A DNA stretch of 64,000 bases from NCBI RefSeq assembly GCF_020216025.1, contig NZ_JAIWNC010000028.1, forward strand, positions 62,001 through 126,000, in the 5' to 3' direction. This document shows positions 1 through 8,691 of the stretch, piece after piece. The position numbers were made by a program, and so were the translations under genes. The stretch is from Jidongwangia harbinensis. GTDB lineage: Bacteria; Actinomycetota; Actinomycetes; Mycobacteriales; Micromonosporaceae. The number at the start of each line of letters is the position of its first letter. Within the stretch, counting starts at the first letter, position 1. The notes beneath the pieces are model-generated. The model saw nothing but the letters and a program-made list of their open reading frames with translations. It searched no databases and was not told the origin of the DNA.

Positions 1-350
1 GCGGCAAGCGGCCGACCCTCGATCAGAGCCGTGGCCGCTCGGGCGATCTGCCGCAGATCGTGATCGACGGCTGCGCGGAGTGGCCGGACCAGTCGATAGA
101 CGCCGAGCGCACCAGCTAGCGCCGCGACGGCGATTATCGTGAATTGTATTTGGGGCGGGCGGTTAGCCACCACCGGCGTACTTGTTAGGAAGAGGGAGCC
201 GACGGTCGCAGCGGCGACGATCAGCGCCGTCGCGAAGAGTCTACGGAAGGCCAATGGCCAGCCCTTCGCGAAGCTCATGGCGTCGAAGAGCAGCGAGCCC
301 AGCGCGACGATCACGGCGGCCATGGCAAGTCGGTTCGGCAGATCGTCCAC
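1..350 (-). CDS. Membrane protein, N-terminal part (runs off left edge)
   Basis: The minus-strand frame is open from a GTG at 350 to the first base of the window, so only the first ~116 residues are visible. Two hydrophobic segments flank a short polar loop. They are followed by a charged amphipathic stretch (YRLVRPLRAAVDHDLRQIA) that resembles a HAMP-like linker after a membrane anchor, so a sensor protein is possible but not shown. An ATG at 323 is an alternative start. The stop of the gene at 365-733 is 14 bases upstream, so the two probably form one transcript. Confidence 0.6.
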   Translation of the reverse strand, partial: MDDLPNRLAMAAVIVALGSLLFDAMSFAKGWPLAFRRLFATALIVAAATVGSLFLTSTPVVANRPPQIQFTIIAVAALAGALGVYRLVRPLRAAVDHDLRQIARAATALIEGRPLA

Positions 351-364
351 AATTGCTCACAAGG

Positions 365-733
365 TTAGGTACGTGAGGAGACGCCATAGTGGCACGAGGC
401 ACAGGTCAGCCACTGTCGGATCATCGACGATGTTCCCTTCCGGGGATCGACGAGTGCGTGACGGTCGATGGGGTTAGCCGCCAGATGGGGCGACCTGGGC
501 CTTTCCGGATCGCGGCCACGATCCATAAGGCCCTCATTTGCCGCGATGAAGCGACGCAGTGCAGGCCCGAGCCACGGGTCATCGCCGGCCAGGTCCCTCA
601 CCGCGCACTCGGTCTGCTGATCCGCCCAGCCCAGGTTCACCCCGTAGCTCACCGCCGACTCCTGGAGCCGTCCGCGCCAGTCCCGCGACCAGTGCTCGTA
701 CGCCCCGCAGAACTGGAACGCGCAGGTGCCCAT
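365..733 (-). CDS. Hypothetical protein, 122 aa
   Basis: I do not recognise the family. The first ~80 residues look like an ordinary soluble protein: aromatic- and acid-rich (AYEHWSRDW near the start, then FIAANEGL). The last ~40 residues are Arg/Pro-rich and less convincing. The stop is 14 bases before the start of the next minus-strand gene, which suggests co-transcription. No signal peptide or membrane segment is visible. The start is uncertain because the frame is open a little upstream of the ATG. Confidence 0.45.
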   Translation of the reverse strand: MGTCAFQFCGAYEHWSRDWRGRLQESAVSYGVNLGWADQQTECAVRDLAGDDPWLGPALRRFIAANEGLMDRGRDPERPRSPHLAANPIDRHALVDPRKGTSSMIRQWLTCASCHYGVSSRT

Positions 734-1012
734 GAATTCCGCGGTCCGCGCCCGGTTCAGACCCCGCGTTCTTGCCTCGCTACGCAGCTGGCCATCAACG
801 CTCTACGCCTAGCCGGATCCCACGACATCACCCGAAGCGACCCGATAGGCCAGCCGCAACATGACCAGACCCTTCAACATCCTCGGCATTGCATTATGAC
901 CTTGAACCCTAACGTTGCCTTCCGTACTCGATGTCAGCGACGCAGTGACGTGACCTCGGCCCCTGTGCATCGTTTCCCGTTTAGGTTCGGGAACCGAGGG
1001 GCGGGAGTTGGT

Positions 1013-1468
1013 ATGGATGAGGTCGTGGTCGCGTTCGGGACGGCGCTGGTGCAGGCGGTCGCTACTGACAGCTGGGCTCAGATCCGTGACGCGGTGACCG
1101 GACTATGGCGGCGTACCCGCGGCGGCCAGCCCGCCGAGGACATCGGTAGTGACCTCGACACGTTGCGGGCGGAGGTCCTCGAAGCCCGCGCTGCTGGCGA
1201 CCAGGACATCGAGGACGCGCTCACCGGTGAATGGCGATCCCGGCTACGCCGGCTGCTGCGTACCGATCCCGACCTGGCTGTCGCGCTCCGCGAGGTCCTC
1301 GATCAAGTGCTGACCCCTGCGCTGCAGCCCGCCGAACAGGCGCGGGTGCAGACGCTCCTCGGCGACCACGGTCAGCAGGTTCACATCGCTGCTGGGAACA
1401 ACGCCTACACCGCGTTGGGTGACCAGACGAACATCGGTGGTAGCCAGACCAACATCGGCCCGGTGTGA
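1013..1468 (+). CDS. Small partner of the STAND NTPase (GNNAYTA motif protein)
   Basis: 151-residue protein beginning at the ATG at 1013; the frame is open further upstream but the earlier part is not protein-like. The N-terminal two-thirds is helical and charged, with no signal peptide. The C-terminus carries a Gly/Asn-rich motif (AAGNNAYTALGDQTNI) followed by a second short copy (GSQTNI). The same motif (AGNNAYTAGRDQINI) lies near the N-terminus of the STAND protein encoded next, whose GTG/ATGA-type start overlaps this stop by 4 bases. The shared motif and the overlap suggest the two proteins act together, possibly binding through the repeated module. The molecular role is unknown. Confidence 0.75.
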   Translation: MDEVVVAFGTALVQAVATDSWAQIRDAVTGLWRRTRGGQPAEDIGSDLDTLRAEVLEARAAGDQDIEDALTGEWRSRLRRLLRTDPDLAVALREVLDQVLTPALQPAEQARVQTLLGDHGQQVHIAAGNNAYTALGDQTNIGGSQTNIGPV

Positions 1469-4083
1469 CCGCCGCGCCTGCTCCCGACCCGCCGGGCGCA
1501 GACGGTGCCGACCAGCCCGCCCTGCCGTCACACCTGTCGGTCGGCGACAGGCCACGGATCGATGTCCACGCTGGGAACAACGCGTACACGGCCGGCAGGG
1601 ATCAGATCAACATCGCCGGCGACCTAAACGTCTGCCCGGCCTCCGAGTCCGTATCGTTCAGCCTGCCCCTTGACACCGCGGCGTTCACCGGACGACAGAA
1701 CGAGTTGGACAGCATCACCACTGCCGTGCTGCGGGCCGCGGAAACCGGTGGGATCATCGACATCCATGCCATCGACGGGATGCCGGGTACCGGCAAGACC
1801 GCGCTGGCCGTGCACGCCGCCTACCAACTCACCGACCGGTTCACGGACGGACGACTGTTCCTCGACCTGCATGCCCACACCCCGGGGCACAGGCCCACCG
1901 ACCCGAGCTGGGCGCTGGCCATGCTGCTTCTCGCTGACGGCCTAAACGTTCGTGAGCTTCCCGCGGACCTGGACGGGCGCGCTGCGCTTTGGCGCAACCG
2001 GACGGCTGCTAAAAGCCTGTTGCTCATCCTCGACAACGCCGCCAGCAGCAGCCAGGTCAGGCCGCTGCTGCCTGGCAACCCGGCCTGTCTGACTCTGATC
2101 ACCAGCCGCCGCCACCTCGGTGATCTACCCGGGCGCACAGCATCGCTGTCTCTGGATCAGCTGTCCGCCCGGGAAGCGCAGGACATGTTCGTCCGCTCGG
2201 CCGAACGCCCGATCGACGACATGGACGCTGTCGCGACACTGGTCAGAACGTGCGGGCATCTGCCGATGGCGATCACGATCCTCGCCCGGGTCTATAACCA
2301 GCACCGGTGCTGGACCATGGCCGACCTGATCGCCGAGACCGAAACCCGACTGCTGCATCTGTCGCCCGAACAGGACACCGTCGCCGCCGCGTTCGACATC
2401 TCGGTGGACTATCTATCCGATCAGCGCCGCCGATTCCTCACGCTGCTCGGCTTGCACCCAGGAACCAGCATCGACCCCTACGCCGCGGCGGCGCTGACCG
2501 ATAGCAGCCTCCAGGACGCCACCGGCCACCTCGATGGGCTGTGGCACGACAACTTGCTAACCGAAACCGCACGCCGCCGGTACGGCATGCACGACCTCGT
2601 CCGCGCCTACACCCGCGACCTGGTTGCCGCAGTCCCCGAGACGGAACGCGAACAGGCTCTCCACCGGCTGTTGGATTACTACCAGCACACCGCTACCCGA
2701 GCTGCGACCGTCCTAGCCCACGAGCCCTGGCCCAGCCCAGACCTACCTGGCCAAAATCGGTTCGCCGCCCCGCCGGTCGACAAGCACCCGAGCGCCTTGA
2801 CCTGGAGCCGCGCCGAACGCCCCAACCTGCACGCCTGCCTACACCATGTCACCGATACTGAGCAACACGCCCGGATCATCGCATTCACCGCAGCACTCGC
2901 CCCGATCATGCGCACCGACGGTCCCTGGATCGATGCAATCAATCTGCACACGACCGCGGCCGAGACCGCCGGGCAAGTCGGCGACCGGCTCGAGCAGGCC
3001 AACGCCCTCCGTTCGCTGGGGGTCGTCCAGTGGATGACCGACAACTACCCAGGCGCGACCAGCGCGTTGCAGCAAGCCCTGGACCTCTACACCGCCCTCG
3101 GCAACCAGCTCGGACAAGCCAACACCCTCAGCGATCTGGGGCGCGTGCGGCGCCTCACCGACAACTACCCAGGCGCGACCAGCGCGTTGCAGCAAGCCCT
3201 GGACCTCTACACTCCCCTCGGCAACCAGCTCGGACAAGCCAACACCCTGCACGTTCTGGGCGGCGTGCGGCGCCTCACCGACGACTACCCAGGCGCGACC
3301 AGCGCGTTGCAGCAAGCCCTGGACCTCTCTACCGCCCTCGGCAACCGGCTCGGACAGGCCAACGCCCTCCACGCTCTGGGGGGTGTGCGGCGGATGACCG
3401 GTGACTACCGAGGCGCGACCGACGCGTTGCAGCAAGCCTTGGACCTATACACCACCCTTGGCAACAGGACTGGAGAGGCGAACACCTGGAGCGATCTGGG
3501 AACCGTGCGGCGGATGACCGGCGACTACCCAGCCGCGACCGACGCGTTGCAGCAAGGCCTAGACCTCTACACCCGCCTCGGCAACCGGCTCGGACAAGCC
3601 AACACCCTTATCGATCTGGGAACTGTGCGGCGGATGACGGGTGACTACCGAGGGGCGACCGACGCGTTGCAGCAAGCACTAGACCTCTACACCACCTCCG
3701 GTGACCGCGGCGGTGAGGTAGAGGTGCTCAACGAATACGGGGCATTGCTGCGGGTGTGCGGTGACCTAGTGGGTGCTGGGAAGAAGCATAGGCGGTCGTT
3801 GGATGTCTCGCGGCAGATCGGTAGTGAATGGGATGAAGCGCACGCCCTGGCAGGATTGGGACGGTGCGTCCTCGCAGCCGGGCGAAGCGCCGACGCCATC
3901 GACTTGCTAAGCCGTGCGAAGGAGATCTTCACCCGGATCGGCGCCGCCGAGGCACCAGAAATCGCCGCTGAACTCGCCGCCGTCGAAAATGAGCAACGTC
4001 CCGAAGGCCAAGAACCTCTGGAACCATTGGCCGACGATTGTCGGCTGGACCCGGGCGCCATGACGGAAGAGCGGCCTGCCTGA
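1465..4083 (+). CDS. STAND NTPase with TPR repeats (AfsR-like NB-ARC/TPR protein)
   Basis: 872-residue protein. Residues ~36-51 carry a GNNAYTAGRDQINI motif. The NTPase core follows: Walker A GMPGTGKT at 105-112, Walker B LLLILD at 185-190 and the LITSRR sensor strand at 211-216, then a winged-helix-like region. The C-terminal third is tetratricopeptide repeats of 40 residues each with the core ALQQALDLYT. This is the architecture of actinobacterial AfsR/NB-ARC signal-transducing ATPases but without a SARP DNA-binding domain, so a signalling or immune-type STAND switch is more likely than a transcription activator. The start overlaps the small partner gene by 4 bases, implying translational coupling. 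What it senses is not evident. Confidence 0.85.
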   Translation: MTAAPAPDPPGADGADQPALPSHLSVGDRPRIDVHAGNNAYTAGRDQINIAGDLNVCPASESVSFSLPLDTAAFTGRQNELDSITTAVLRAAETGGIIDIHAIDGMPGTGKTALAVHAAYQLTDRFTDGRLFLDLHAHTPGHRPTDPSWALAMLLLADGLNVRELPADLDGRAALWRNRTAAKSLLLILDNAASSSQVRPLLPGNPACLTLITSRRHLGDLPGRTASLSLDQLSAREAQDMFVRSAERPIDDMDAVATLVRTCGHLPMAITILARVYNQHRCWTMADLIAETETRLLHLSPEQDTVAAAFDISVDYLSDQRRRFLTLLGLHPGTSIDPYAAAALTDSSLQDATGHLDGLWHDNLLTETARRRYGMHDLVRAYTRDLVAAVPETEREQALHRLLDYYQHTATRAATVLAHEPWPSPDLPGQNRFAAPPVDKHPSALTWSRAERPNLHACLHHVTDTEQHARIIAFTAALAPIMRTDGPWIDAINLHTTAAETAGQVGDRLEQANALRSLGVVQWMTDNYPGATSALQQALDLYTALGNQLGQANTLSDLGRVRRLTDNYPGATSALQQALDLYTPLGNQLGQANTLHVLGGVRRLTDDYPGATSALQQALDLSTALGNRLGQANALHALGGVRRMTGDYRGATDALQQALDLYTTLGNRTGEANTWSDLGTVRRMTGDYPAATDALQQGLDLYTRLGNRLGQANTLIDLGTVRRMTGDYRGATDALQQALDLYTTSGDRGGEVEVLNEYGALLRVCGDLVGAGKKHRRSLDVSRQIGSEWDEAHALAGLGRCVLAAGRSADAIDLLSRAKEIFTRIGAAEAPEIAAELAAVENEQRPEGQEPLEPLADDCRLDPGAMTEERPA
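3001..3720 (+). repeat. Six tandem ~120-bp repeats encoding TPR units
   Basis: Six consecutive 120-base units, each encoding one 40-residue TPR, with long stretches identical at the DNA level (for example GCGTTGCAGCAAGCCCTGG recurs). Synonymous positions are conserved as well as the protein, which indicates recent duplication or gene conversion. Unit number could vary between strains without breaking the frame. Confidence 0.85.
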
Positions 4084-4283
4084 CCATTGGGCCTTGTGGT
4101 TTGACCCGGCCAGGCCTTTGGTGTCCTGCTACATCCTCGGTGCCTTTGCTTCGCGCCCTCGCTGAGGACATCGCATTACTTTGAACCACGGATCGATACG
4201 TGGACGCTGAGGTTACGAGGAACGCATCAACCCTGCAATATGCATCGGAATGGCGCTCACCGTCCGTCGATACGTGTGACGGC

Positions 4284-4315
4284 GTACTGATCTGCCGCCG
4301 TCCGGGCGCGTCAGT
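4284..4315 (+). repeat. Dispersed ~30-bp repeat, copy A
   Basis: Contains ACTGATCTGCCGCCG followed by a GC-rich tail with GCGCGTCAGTTGG. It lies in the convergent gap between the STAND gene and the minus-strand gene ending at 4337. Related copies are at 6191, 9747, 10231 and 10479. Confidence 0.6.
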
Positions 4316-4336
4316 TGGCGCCGTGTGGCCCAACCC

Positions 4337-4786
4337 CTAGCTGGGGCGGTTCGCGCTGTGGGTACCGTCTAGCCATACGACCAGGGCTTCTCTGCGGATA
4401 AGCCAGTGCCTTCCGAGACGGTTACCGGGCATGTGCCCGGCCTGGATTTCGGCGATGACATCGGCCACGTCGACATCGAGGTACACCGCCAAGTCGACGG
4501 CTTTGACAACTGGCGGAAGTGGGACCTCGGCAGGCCCAGCGCCCGAAGTCCCCGGCGAGCCGTCGAACGTACGTCCAGGAGGCGAGGACCTGTTGGGGGC
4601 GGGTCGAGGCTTCGTCCGGCTCCAAGTGACGGCCACGCCGACGAGAAGTGCCGCCATGAACATGATTTGGAGCGCAGTGAAGCTTCCGTCCAGGATGATC
4701 GACAACATGACAAAGACAGCCAGGGCGCCGGCACCGACCGGCCACGGCGAAATCGGGCGTCGCGGTGGCTGCGGTCCTCCAGGCAT
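4337..4786 (-). CDS. Membrane-anchored excisionase-type helix-turn-helix protein
   Basis: 149-residue protein. After a short basic/proline N-terminus there are two adjacent hydrophobic segments (about residues 15-30 and 37-54, separated by a short turn), then a proline-rich linker. The C-terminal ~60 residues read as a MerR/excisionase-type DNA-binding domain (VYLDVDVADVIAEIQAG, then GRHWLIRREALVVWL). A membrane hairpin joined to such a domain suggests a membrane-tethered DNA-binding protein; this is inference. It stands alone and converges on the STAND gene. Confidence 0.65.
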   Translation of the reverse strand: MPGGPQPPRRPISPWPVGAGALAVFVMLSIILDGSFTALQIMFMAALLVGVAVTWSRTKPRPAPNRSSPPGRTFDGSPGTSGAGPAEVPLPPVVKAVDLAVYLDVDVADVIAEIQAGHMPGNRLGRHWLIRREALVVWLDGTHSANRPS

Positions 4787-4923
4787 GTCACCATCCTGAC
4801 GGCCTGGCAGGCATCGTCAACGGTCAACACGCTGATGGATGTTGACGGATGCCGCATCAACGGTTCCGGTCATGGCGGTGCTGCGTCTAATCTCGGATGG
4901 CACGCACACTGAGGGGGTCGAGC

Positions 4924-5208
4924 ATGCCGGGCATCGGGCGGTGGTTCGGCTTCGGATTGTTCGCGGAGTTCGACGAAGATCCCGGGACCTCATACAGGCC
5001 AGACATCAAATCTGACCCTGTCCCCTTCCGTTGTCCTTACTGCCAGGGGGTAAGGTGGTCGATCCATCTCACGTTGAAGTGCCGCGGCACCGCGGAATGC
5101 CGGCATACCCCGACACAGATGAGAAAGATCCGCCGCGAAGGCGAGAACCTGGACCAGCCCTTCGATACGGACGGCCTCGACGCGGCGCTCGACTTCCCCG
5201 ATGAATGA
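4924..5208 (+). CDS. Hypothetical Cys-rich (zinc-ribbon-like) small protein
   Basis: 94 residues. The ATG at 4924 is preferred over an in-frame ATG at 4897 because a GAGGGGG stretch lies ~7 bases upstream. The centre holds CPYCQG...LKCRGTAECRH, a spacing typical of a zinc ribbon; the C-terminus is acidic. It overlaps the following membrane-protein gene by 8 bases, so the two are probably translated together. Family not recognised. Confidence 0.6.
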   Translation: MPGIGRWFGFGLFAEFDEDPGTSYRPDIKSDPVPFRCPYCQGVRWSIHLTLKCRGTAECRHTPTQMRKIRREGENLDQPFDTDGLDAALDFPDE

Positions 5209-6145
5209 TTTCGTCGCCTTCCAGATCAGCTCACGCTTCATTTTTGTCAACGTACTCCCTAATACCCTGTTCGTTGCGCTAGTTGGCGGACTGGTAGCTG
5301 CGGGGGCACCGGATCAGGCACCGTCATGGTCGACGCTAGTTCACTCGATAACCGAACTGTCGTGGACGGGTGGAATCCTCGTGGCGCTGGGGATTGTTGT
5401 TGCTTCCGTGGTGCTACACCCGTTGTCCTACCCGCTTATCCAAGTTCTGGAGGGCTACTGGGACCGCTTTCCTACCGCCGGCCAGGCGCATCGACTGGGT
5501 GCGGCCCGATACAAGCGCTGGCGCATGGAGCTGGCGGGCTTCCCGAATGTTGAGCGAGTTCTCCATGACCTTGCCGATCTGCCTGCAGATAACGCGCTAG
5601 TGCTCCCCACTACCCTTGGTAATGTTCTTCGGGCAGGCGAGCTCCGAGCTGGCTCTCGTTATGGGTATGAGACGGCAACCGCGTGGCGCAGACTGTTCAA
5701 AATTGCCACCCCCGATGCGCAGGGCGAGGTCAGAGATACCAGGAATCAGCTTGATTCGGCAGCTCGGCTATGTATCACGGGCCTTTTGTGTGTCCCGGTC
5801 ACCACGTGGCTGCTTTGGTCTCACCAGAATTGGTTACTAGTCCCGCTTGGTTGCTACTTGTTCGCCTGGGCGGCGTATCGTGCCGCCATTGCCGCTGCCC
5901 GGCGCTTCTGTGACGCGCTTGCGGTTGCCTTCGACATGCATCACTTGGAATTGTGGGATGCGTTATCGCTTCCGCGTCCGAAGACCCTTCTCGCAGAGAG
6001 GGACCAGGCCGCGCCGCAACTGTGCAAGCTCCTGGCGGGGACTCAGCCCCTGCAGGTGGAAGAAGAGGAAGAGTTCGAGTACGGAGAAACGACGCGGCCG
6101 CAGTACGGCATTCCGCCGCCGAGTCCCTTTTCTGGCCAGCCATAG
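5201..6145 (+). CDS. Multi-pass membrane protein of unknown function
   Basis: 314 residues. Hydrophobic segments lie near residues 15-35 and 50-75, then a ~120-residue hydrophilic region, then two more membrane segments around 195-235. The C-terminal tail is cytoplasmic-looking and ends in a run of glutamates followed by a Pro-rich end. Coupled by overlap to the upstream zinc-ribbon-like gene. It resembles hypothetical actinobacterial membrane proteins; I cannot name a family or role. Confidence 0.65.
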   Translation: MNDFVAFQISSRFIFVNVLPNTLFVALVGGLVAAGAPDQAPSWSTLVHSITELSWTGGILVALGIVVASVVLHPLSYPLIQVLEGYWDRFPTAGQAHRLGAARYKRWRMELAGFPNVERVLHDLADLPADNALVLPTTLGNVLRAGELRAGSRYGYETATAWRRLFKIATPDAQGEVRDTRNQLDSAARLCITGLLCVPVTTWLLWSHQNWLLVPLGCYLFAWAAYRAAIAAARRFCDALAVAFDMHHLELWDALSLPRPKTLLAERDQAAPQLCKLLAGTQPLQVEEEEEFEYGETTRPQYGIPPPSPFSGQP

Positions 6146-6190
6146 ACCCAGAAGACTGGCGTGGTAGGGCCGTCTTCCGCAGGTAGCGAC

Positions 6191-6221
6191 GCACTGATCT
6201 GCCGCCGACAATGCGCGTTGG
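6191..6221 (+). repeat. Dispersed ~30-bp repeat, copy B
   Basis: GCACTGATCTGCCGCC followed by GACAATGCGCGTTGG. Nearly identical over ~30 bases to the copy at 9747. It sits just downstream of the membrane-protein gene ending at 6145. Confidence 0.7.
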
Positions 6222-6241
6222 CTTGCTCTGCCCGATCATTG

Positions 6242-6481
6242 CGGGAGTGCGGTCAGCAGCGTTTACCGGTTTCGCTGGATGAAATCGCGGTCGTTCGCAG
6301 CCCAAACGACTGCCTCTTGAGCGTGGTGCCGGCGGACGCCTTGCTGGACAGCCACCTGCCGATGCTCGACCTGATCAGCCACCCGGCCAAGGACTGGCAC
6401 GGCATGGACCCGGCTGACGAGCGCTACATCGGCCCGACATACGCGCTGCGGGTCCTCGCGCGGGGCTTACCGGCATATGAC
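6242..6481 (+). other. Possible coding remnant, no intact gene
   Basis: One plus-strand frame in the gap between 6145 and 6573 reads like protein for ~75 residues (LISHPAKDWHGMDPADERY) but has no credible start and then turns Arg/Ser-rich. It may be the remains of a gene; I cannot assign a family. The rest of the gap holds only repeat copy B. Confidence 0.25.
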
Positions 6482-6572
6482 CCAGCTGGCGGGCGCACTG
6501 ACCCTGTCCCGTATGGCATGGGGATGTCGAGGCTGGCCGCCGCTGTCGCGCACGGTCGGCCGCTGCCTGCCG

Positions 6573-7373
6573 TCAGACGGAGCGCTCGTCTCCACTCCGG
6601 AGATGGAGGGCGTCAGGCGGCCTCAGGCCGGTCGGGTTGGGGCCGGTCAGCACGCCACCCTCGACGGGCAGGGTATGGCCAGTAATCCACGCAGCGTCGT
6701 CGGAACCGAGGAAGGCGACCGCCGCGGCAATGTCTTCCGGCTCGCCGACGCGGCCGAGCGGGTACATCGACTTGAGCTTCTCCAGCGTGCCCGGCTGGGA
6801 GTCCCAGTTCGATGTCCGGACGGTGCCGGGGGCGACGACGTTGAAGCGCACACCGAGCGGACCGTACCGGGCGGCGTAGTTCTGCGACATCGCGATCTGG
6901 CCGGCCTTCGCCGCGGCGTACTCCACGTTGCCGAAGGCGGAGATACCGTTGACCGAGCTGATCGTGACGACGTTGCCGCGGGTCGCCACCAGGTGCGGAA
7001 TGGACGCCTGGATGCAACGGGCGGCGCTGAGCAGGGTGAAGTCGAGCTGACGGTGCCAGTCTTCGGCCGAGGTGTCCTCCGGCATCGAGGTGACGATGCA
7101 GCCGCCCGCGTTGTTCACCACCAGGTCGAGCCGGCCGAACCGCCCGACCGCCGCGGCGATCGCGGCGTCGATGTCGGCGCGTGAGGTGACATCGACCTTG
7201 ACCCCGAGCGCGTGCTCAGTGCCGAGTTCGTCGGCCAGCGCTGCCACCGCGTCCTGCTGCAGATCCGTGACGACCACCGCGCCGCCCTCGGCGGCGATCC
7301 GCCGGACGACGGCCTGCCCGATGCCCTGAGCCGCCGCCGTGACCAGCGCGACCTTGCCCTCGAACCGCCGCAT
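6573..7373 (-). CDS. SDR-family NAD(P)-dependent oxidoreductase
   Basis: 266 residues from the ATG at 7373, chosen because GGAGG lies 7 bases upstream; an ATG at 7379 would sit against that site. Classical short-chain dehydrogenase/reductase: cofactor motif TAAAQGIG (the usual first Gly is Ala), NNAG, the active-site Ser in TISSVNG, and YAAAK for the catalytic Tyr and Lys. The C-terminal GHTLPVEGG is typical of the fabG/3-ketoacyl reductase-like subgroup. Substrate unknown. It is not in an obvious operon; downstream is a gap containing repeat copy B. Confidence 0.9.
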   Translation of the reverse strand: MRRFEGKVALVTAAAQGIGQAVVRRIAAEGGAVVVTDLQQDAVAALADELGTEHALGVKVDVTSRADIDAAIAAAVGRFGRLDLVVNNAGGCIVTSMPEDTSAEDWHRQLDFTLLSAARCIQASIPHLVATRGNVVTISSVNGISAFGNVEYAAAKAGQIAMSQNYAARYGPLGVRFNVVAPGTVRTSNWDSQPGTLEKLKSMYPLGRVGEPEDIAAAVAFLGSDDAAWITGHTLPVEGGVLTGPNPTGLRPPDALHLRSGDERSV

Positions 7374-7512
7374 CACCATTCCTCCGGATCGTTGCCGCCA
7401 TTCTCCGCGATTCAGCCCGGCCTGGGCGCCGAGACCGCAGCCCAGCATGATCGACCGCCCTCGGTCGCCTGCGCCGCCCTAGATCGACTATCGAGAGTAG
7501 CTCTCATGAACA

Positions 7513-7754
7513 CTATCGTCGCGACCCCCGCTCAAGTCGACGTGAGAGCCAGCCTGCCGGCACGCAGGGTCGGACGATGGCTACCTGGTTCGAAAGATGG
7601 CCACCCCTCCAGCAACGTTGGAAGTAGGTTCCGCGAATCTCCTCCGATCCGTTCGCGACCCCACCATCGGGTAGAACCAACACCGCATCCGATTCGTAGA
7701 GGGCAACGAGCCCTTCGACATCGCCGGTATTGAGCCGAGCGACAACAAGGCGAC
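7513..7754 (-). pseudogene. SnoaL/NTF2-like protein fragment cut by IS5 element
   Basis: About 80 residues remain. The start of the visible frame (ARLNTGDVEGLVALYESD then VLVLPDGGVANG) matches the N-terminal half of SnoaL-like/DUF4440-type proteins, which are normally ~120-150 residues. Upstream the reading frame enters the terminal inverted repeat of the IS5-family element at 7755, so the original start is gone. The C-terminal ~25 residues do not look like the family. Probably a non-functional relic. Confidence 0.6.
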
Positions 7755-7776
7755 TGAGAGGGCGGTTTGTGAGCTT
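7755..7776 (+). repeat. IS5-family left terminal inverted repeat
   Basis: Matches the inverted right end at 9094-9115 with three differences, at two central bases and one near the inner end. Confidence 0.75.
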
Positions 7777-7857
7777 TCCGTAGTTCGTCATCGCTCGATG
7801 TCGTAACCTTTAAGTAGCGGCGATGTCCGGCTGGCAGGCGGACGGGTTGAGCTGGTC

Positions 7858-8691
7858 ATGGGCGAGCGGAAGGCGTATCCCAGTGACCTCACCGATGAGC
7901 AGTGGGCGGTGGTGGGCCCGTTTTTGGGCGCCTGGAAAGCGAAGCATCCGTCGGTGTCGGGACACACGGGCCGCTACTCGTTGCGGGAGATTCTGAACTC
8001 GATCTTCTATCAGAACCGGACCGGTTGTCAGTGGGCGTATCTGCCGCATGACCTGCCGCCGAAGTCCGCGACGTACTACTACTTCGCGTTGTGGCGTGAC
8101 GACGGCACCGACCAGGCGATCCATGATCTGCTGCGCTGCCAGGCGCGGGAGAAGGCGGGTCGGCGCGAAGATCCGTCCGCGATCATCATGGACACTCAGT
8201 CGATCCGGGCCGCGAACCATGTTCCGGCCGTGACGACCGGCAAGGACGCCGGGAAGAAGGTGCCAGGCCGTAAACGCGGGCTGGCCGTGGACGCGCTCGG
8301 GTTGATCATCGCGGTGGTGGTGACCGCGGCGTCGGTCACCGACACCGCGATCGGCGTGCGCCTGCTGGACAAGGTCGTCGAGCACACCCCGACCGTCACC
8401 CGGGCCTGGGTGGACGCCGGGTTCAAGCACGACCTGGGCATCCACGGTGCGGTGCTCGGCGTCGACGTCGAGGTCGTCAAGCGCAGCGACACCAAGCCGG
8501 GGTTCGTGCCGATCGCGAAGCGGTGGGTGGTCGAGCAGGTCAACGGCACGTTGATGCTGCACCGCCGCCTGGTCCGCGAGTACGAGAGCCGCCCGCAGTC
8601 GTCGGCGTCACGCACCCTGTGGGCCTCGGCGGCCAACCTCATCCGCAGGCTGACCGGCACCAATACACCGTCCTGGCGGGACCCGGCATGA
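7858..8691 (+). CDS. IS5-family transposase
   Basis: 277 residues in one frame. The N-terminal ~80 residues are the helical domain typical of IS5/IS4-like transposases (DLTDEQWAVVGPFL, then GCQWAYLPHDLPP). The DDE catalytic core follows: first Asp in IMDTQSIRAA, second in AWVDAGFK, and the Glu in RWVVEQVNG followed by HRRLVREYE. All three catalytic residues are present, so the enzyme looks intact. It ends in an ATGA overlap with the passenger gene at 8688. Located inside the inverted repeats at 7755 and 9115. Confidence 0.92.
   Translation: MGERKAYPSDLTDEQWAVVGPFLGAWKAKHPSVSGHTGRYSLREILNSIFYQNRTGCQWAYLPHDLPPKSATYYYFALWRDDGTDQAIHDLLRCQAREKAGRREDPSAIIMDTQSIRAANHVPAVTTGKDAGKKVPGRKRGLAVDALGLIIAVVVTAASVTDTAIGVRLLDKVVEHTPTVTRAWVDAGFKHDLGIHGAVLGVDVEVVKRSDTKPGFVPIAKRWVVEQVNGTLMLHRRLVREYESRPQSSASRTLWASAANLIRRLTGTNTPSWRDPA

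Noticed and set aside
389..1012. Extension of the small STAND-partner gene upstream to an ATG at 389
   Set aside because: The extra 208 residues have poor coding pattern and overlap a better minus-strand gene; the ATG at 1013 gives a compact helical protein.
2839..3435. Minus-strand open frame with repeated VQGLLQRAGRAWVVV units
   Set aside because: The repeats are only the antisense reading of the tandem TPR DNA repeats in the STAND gene.
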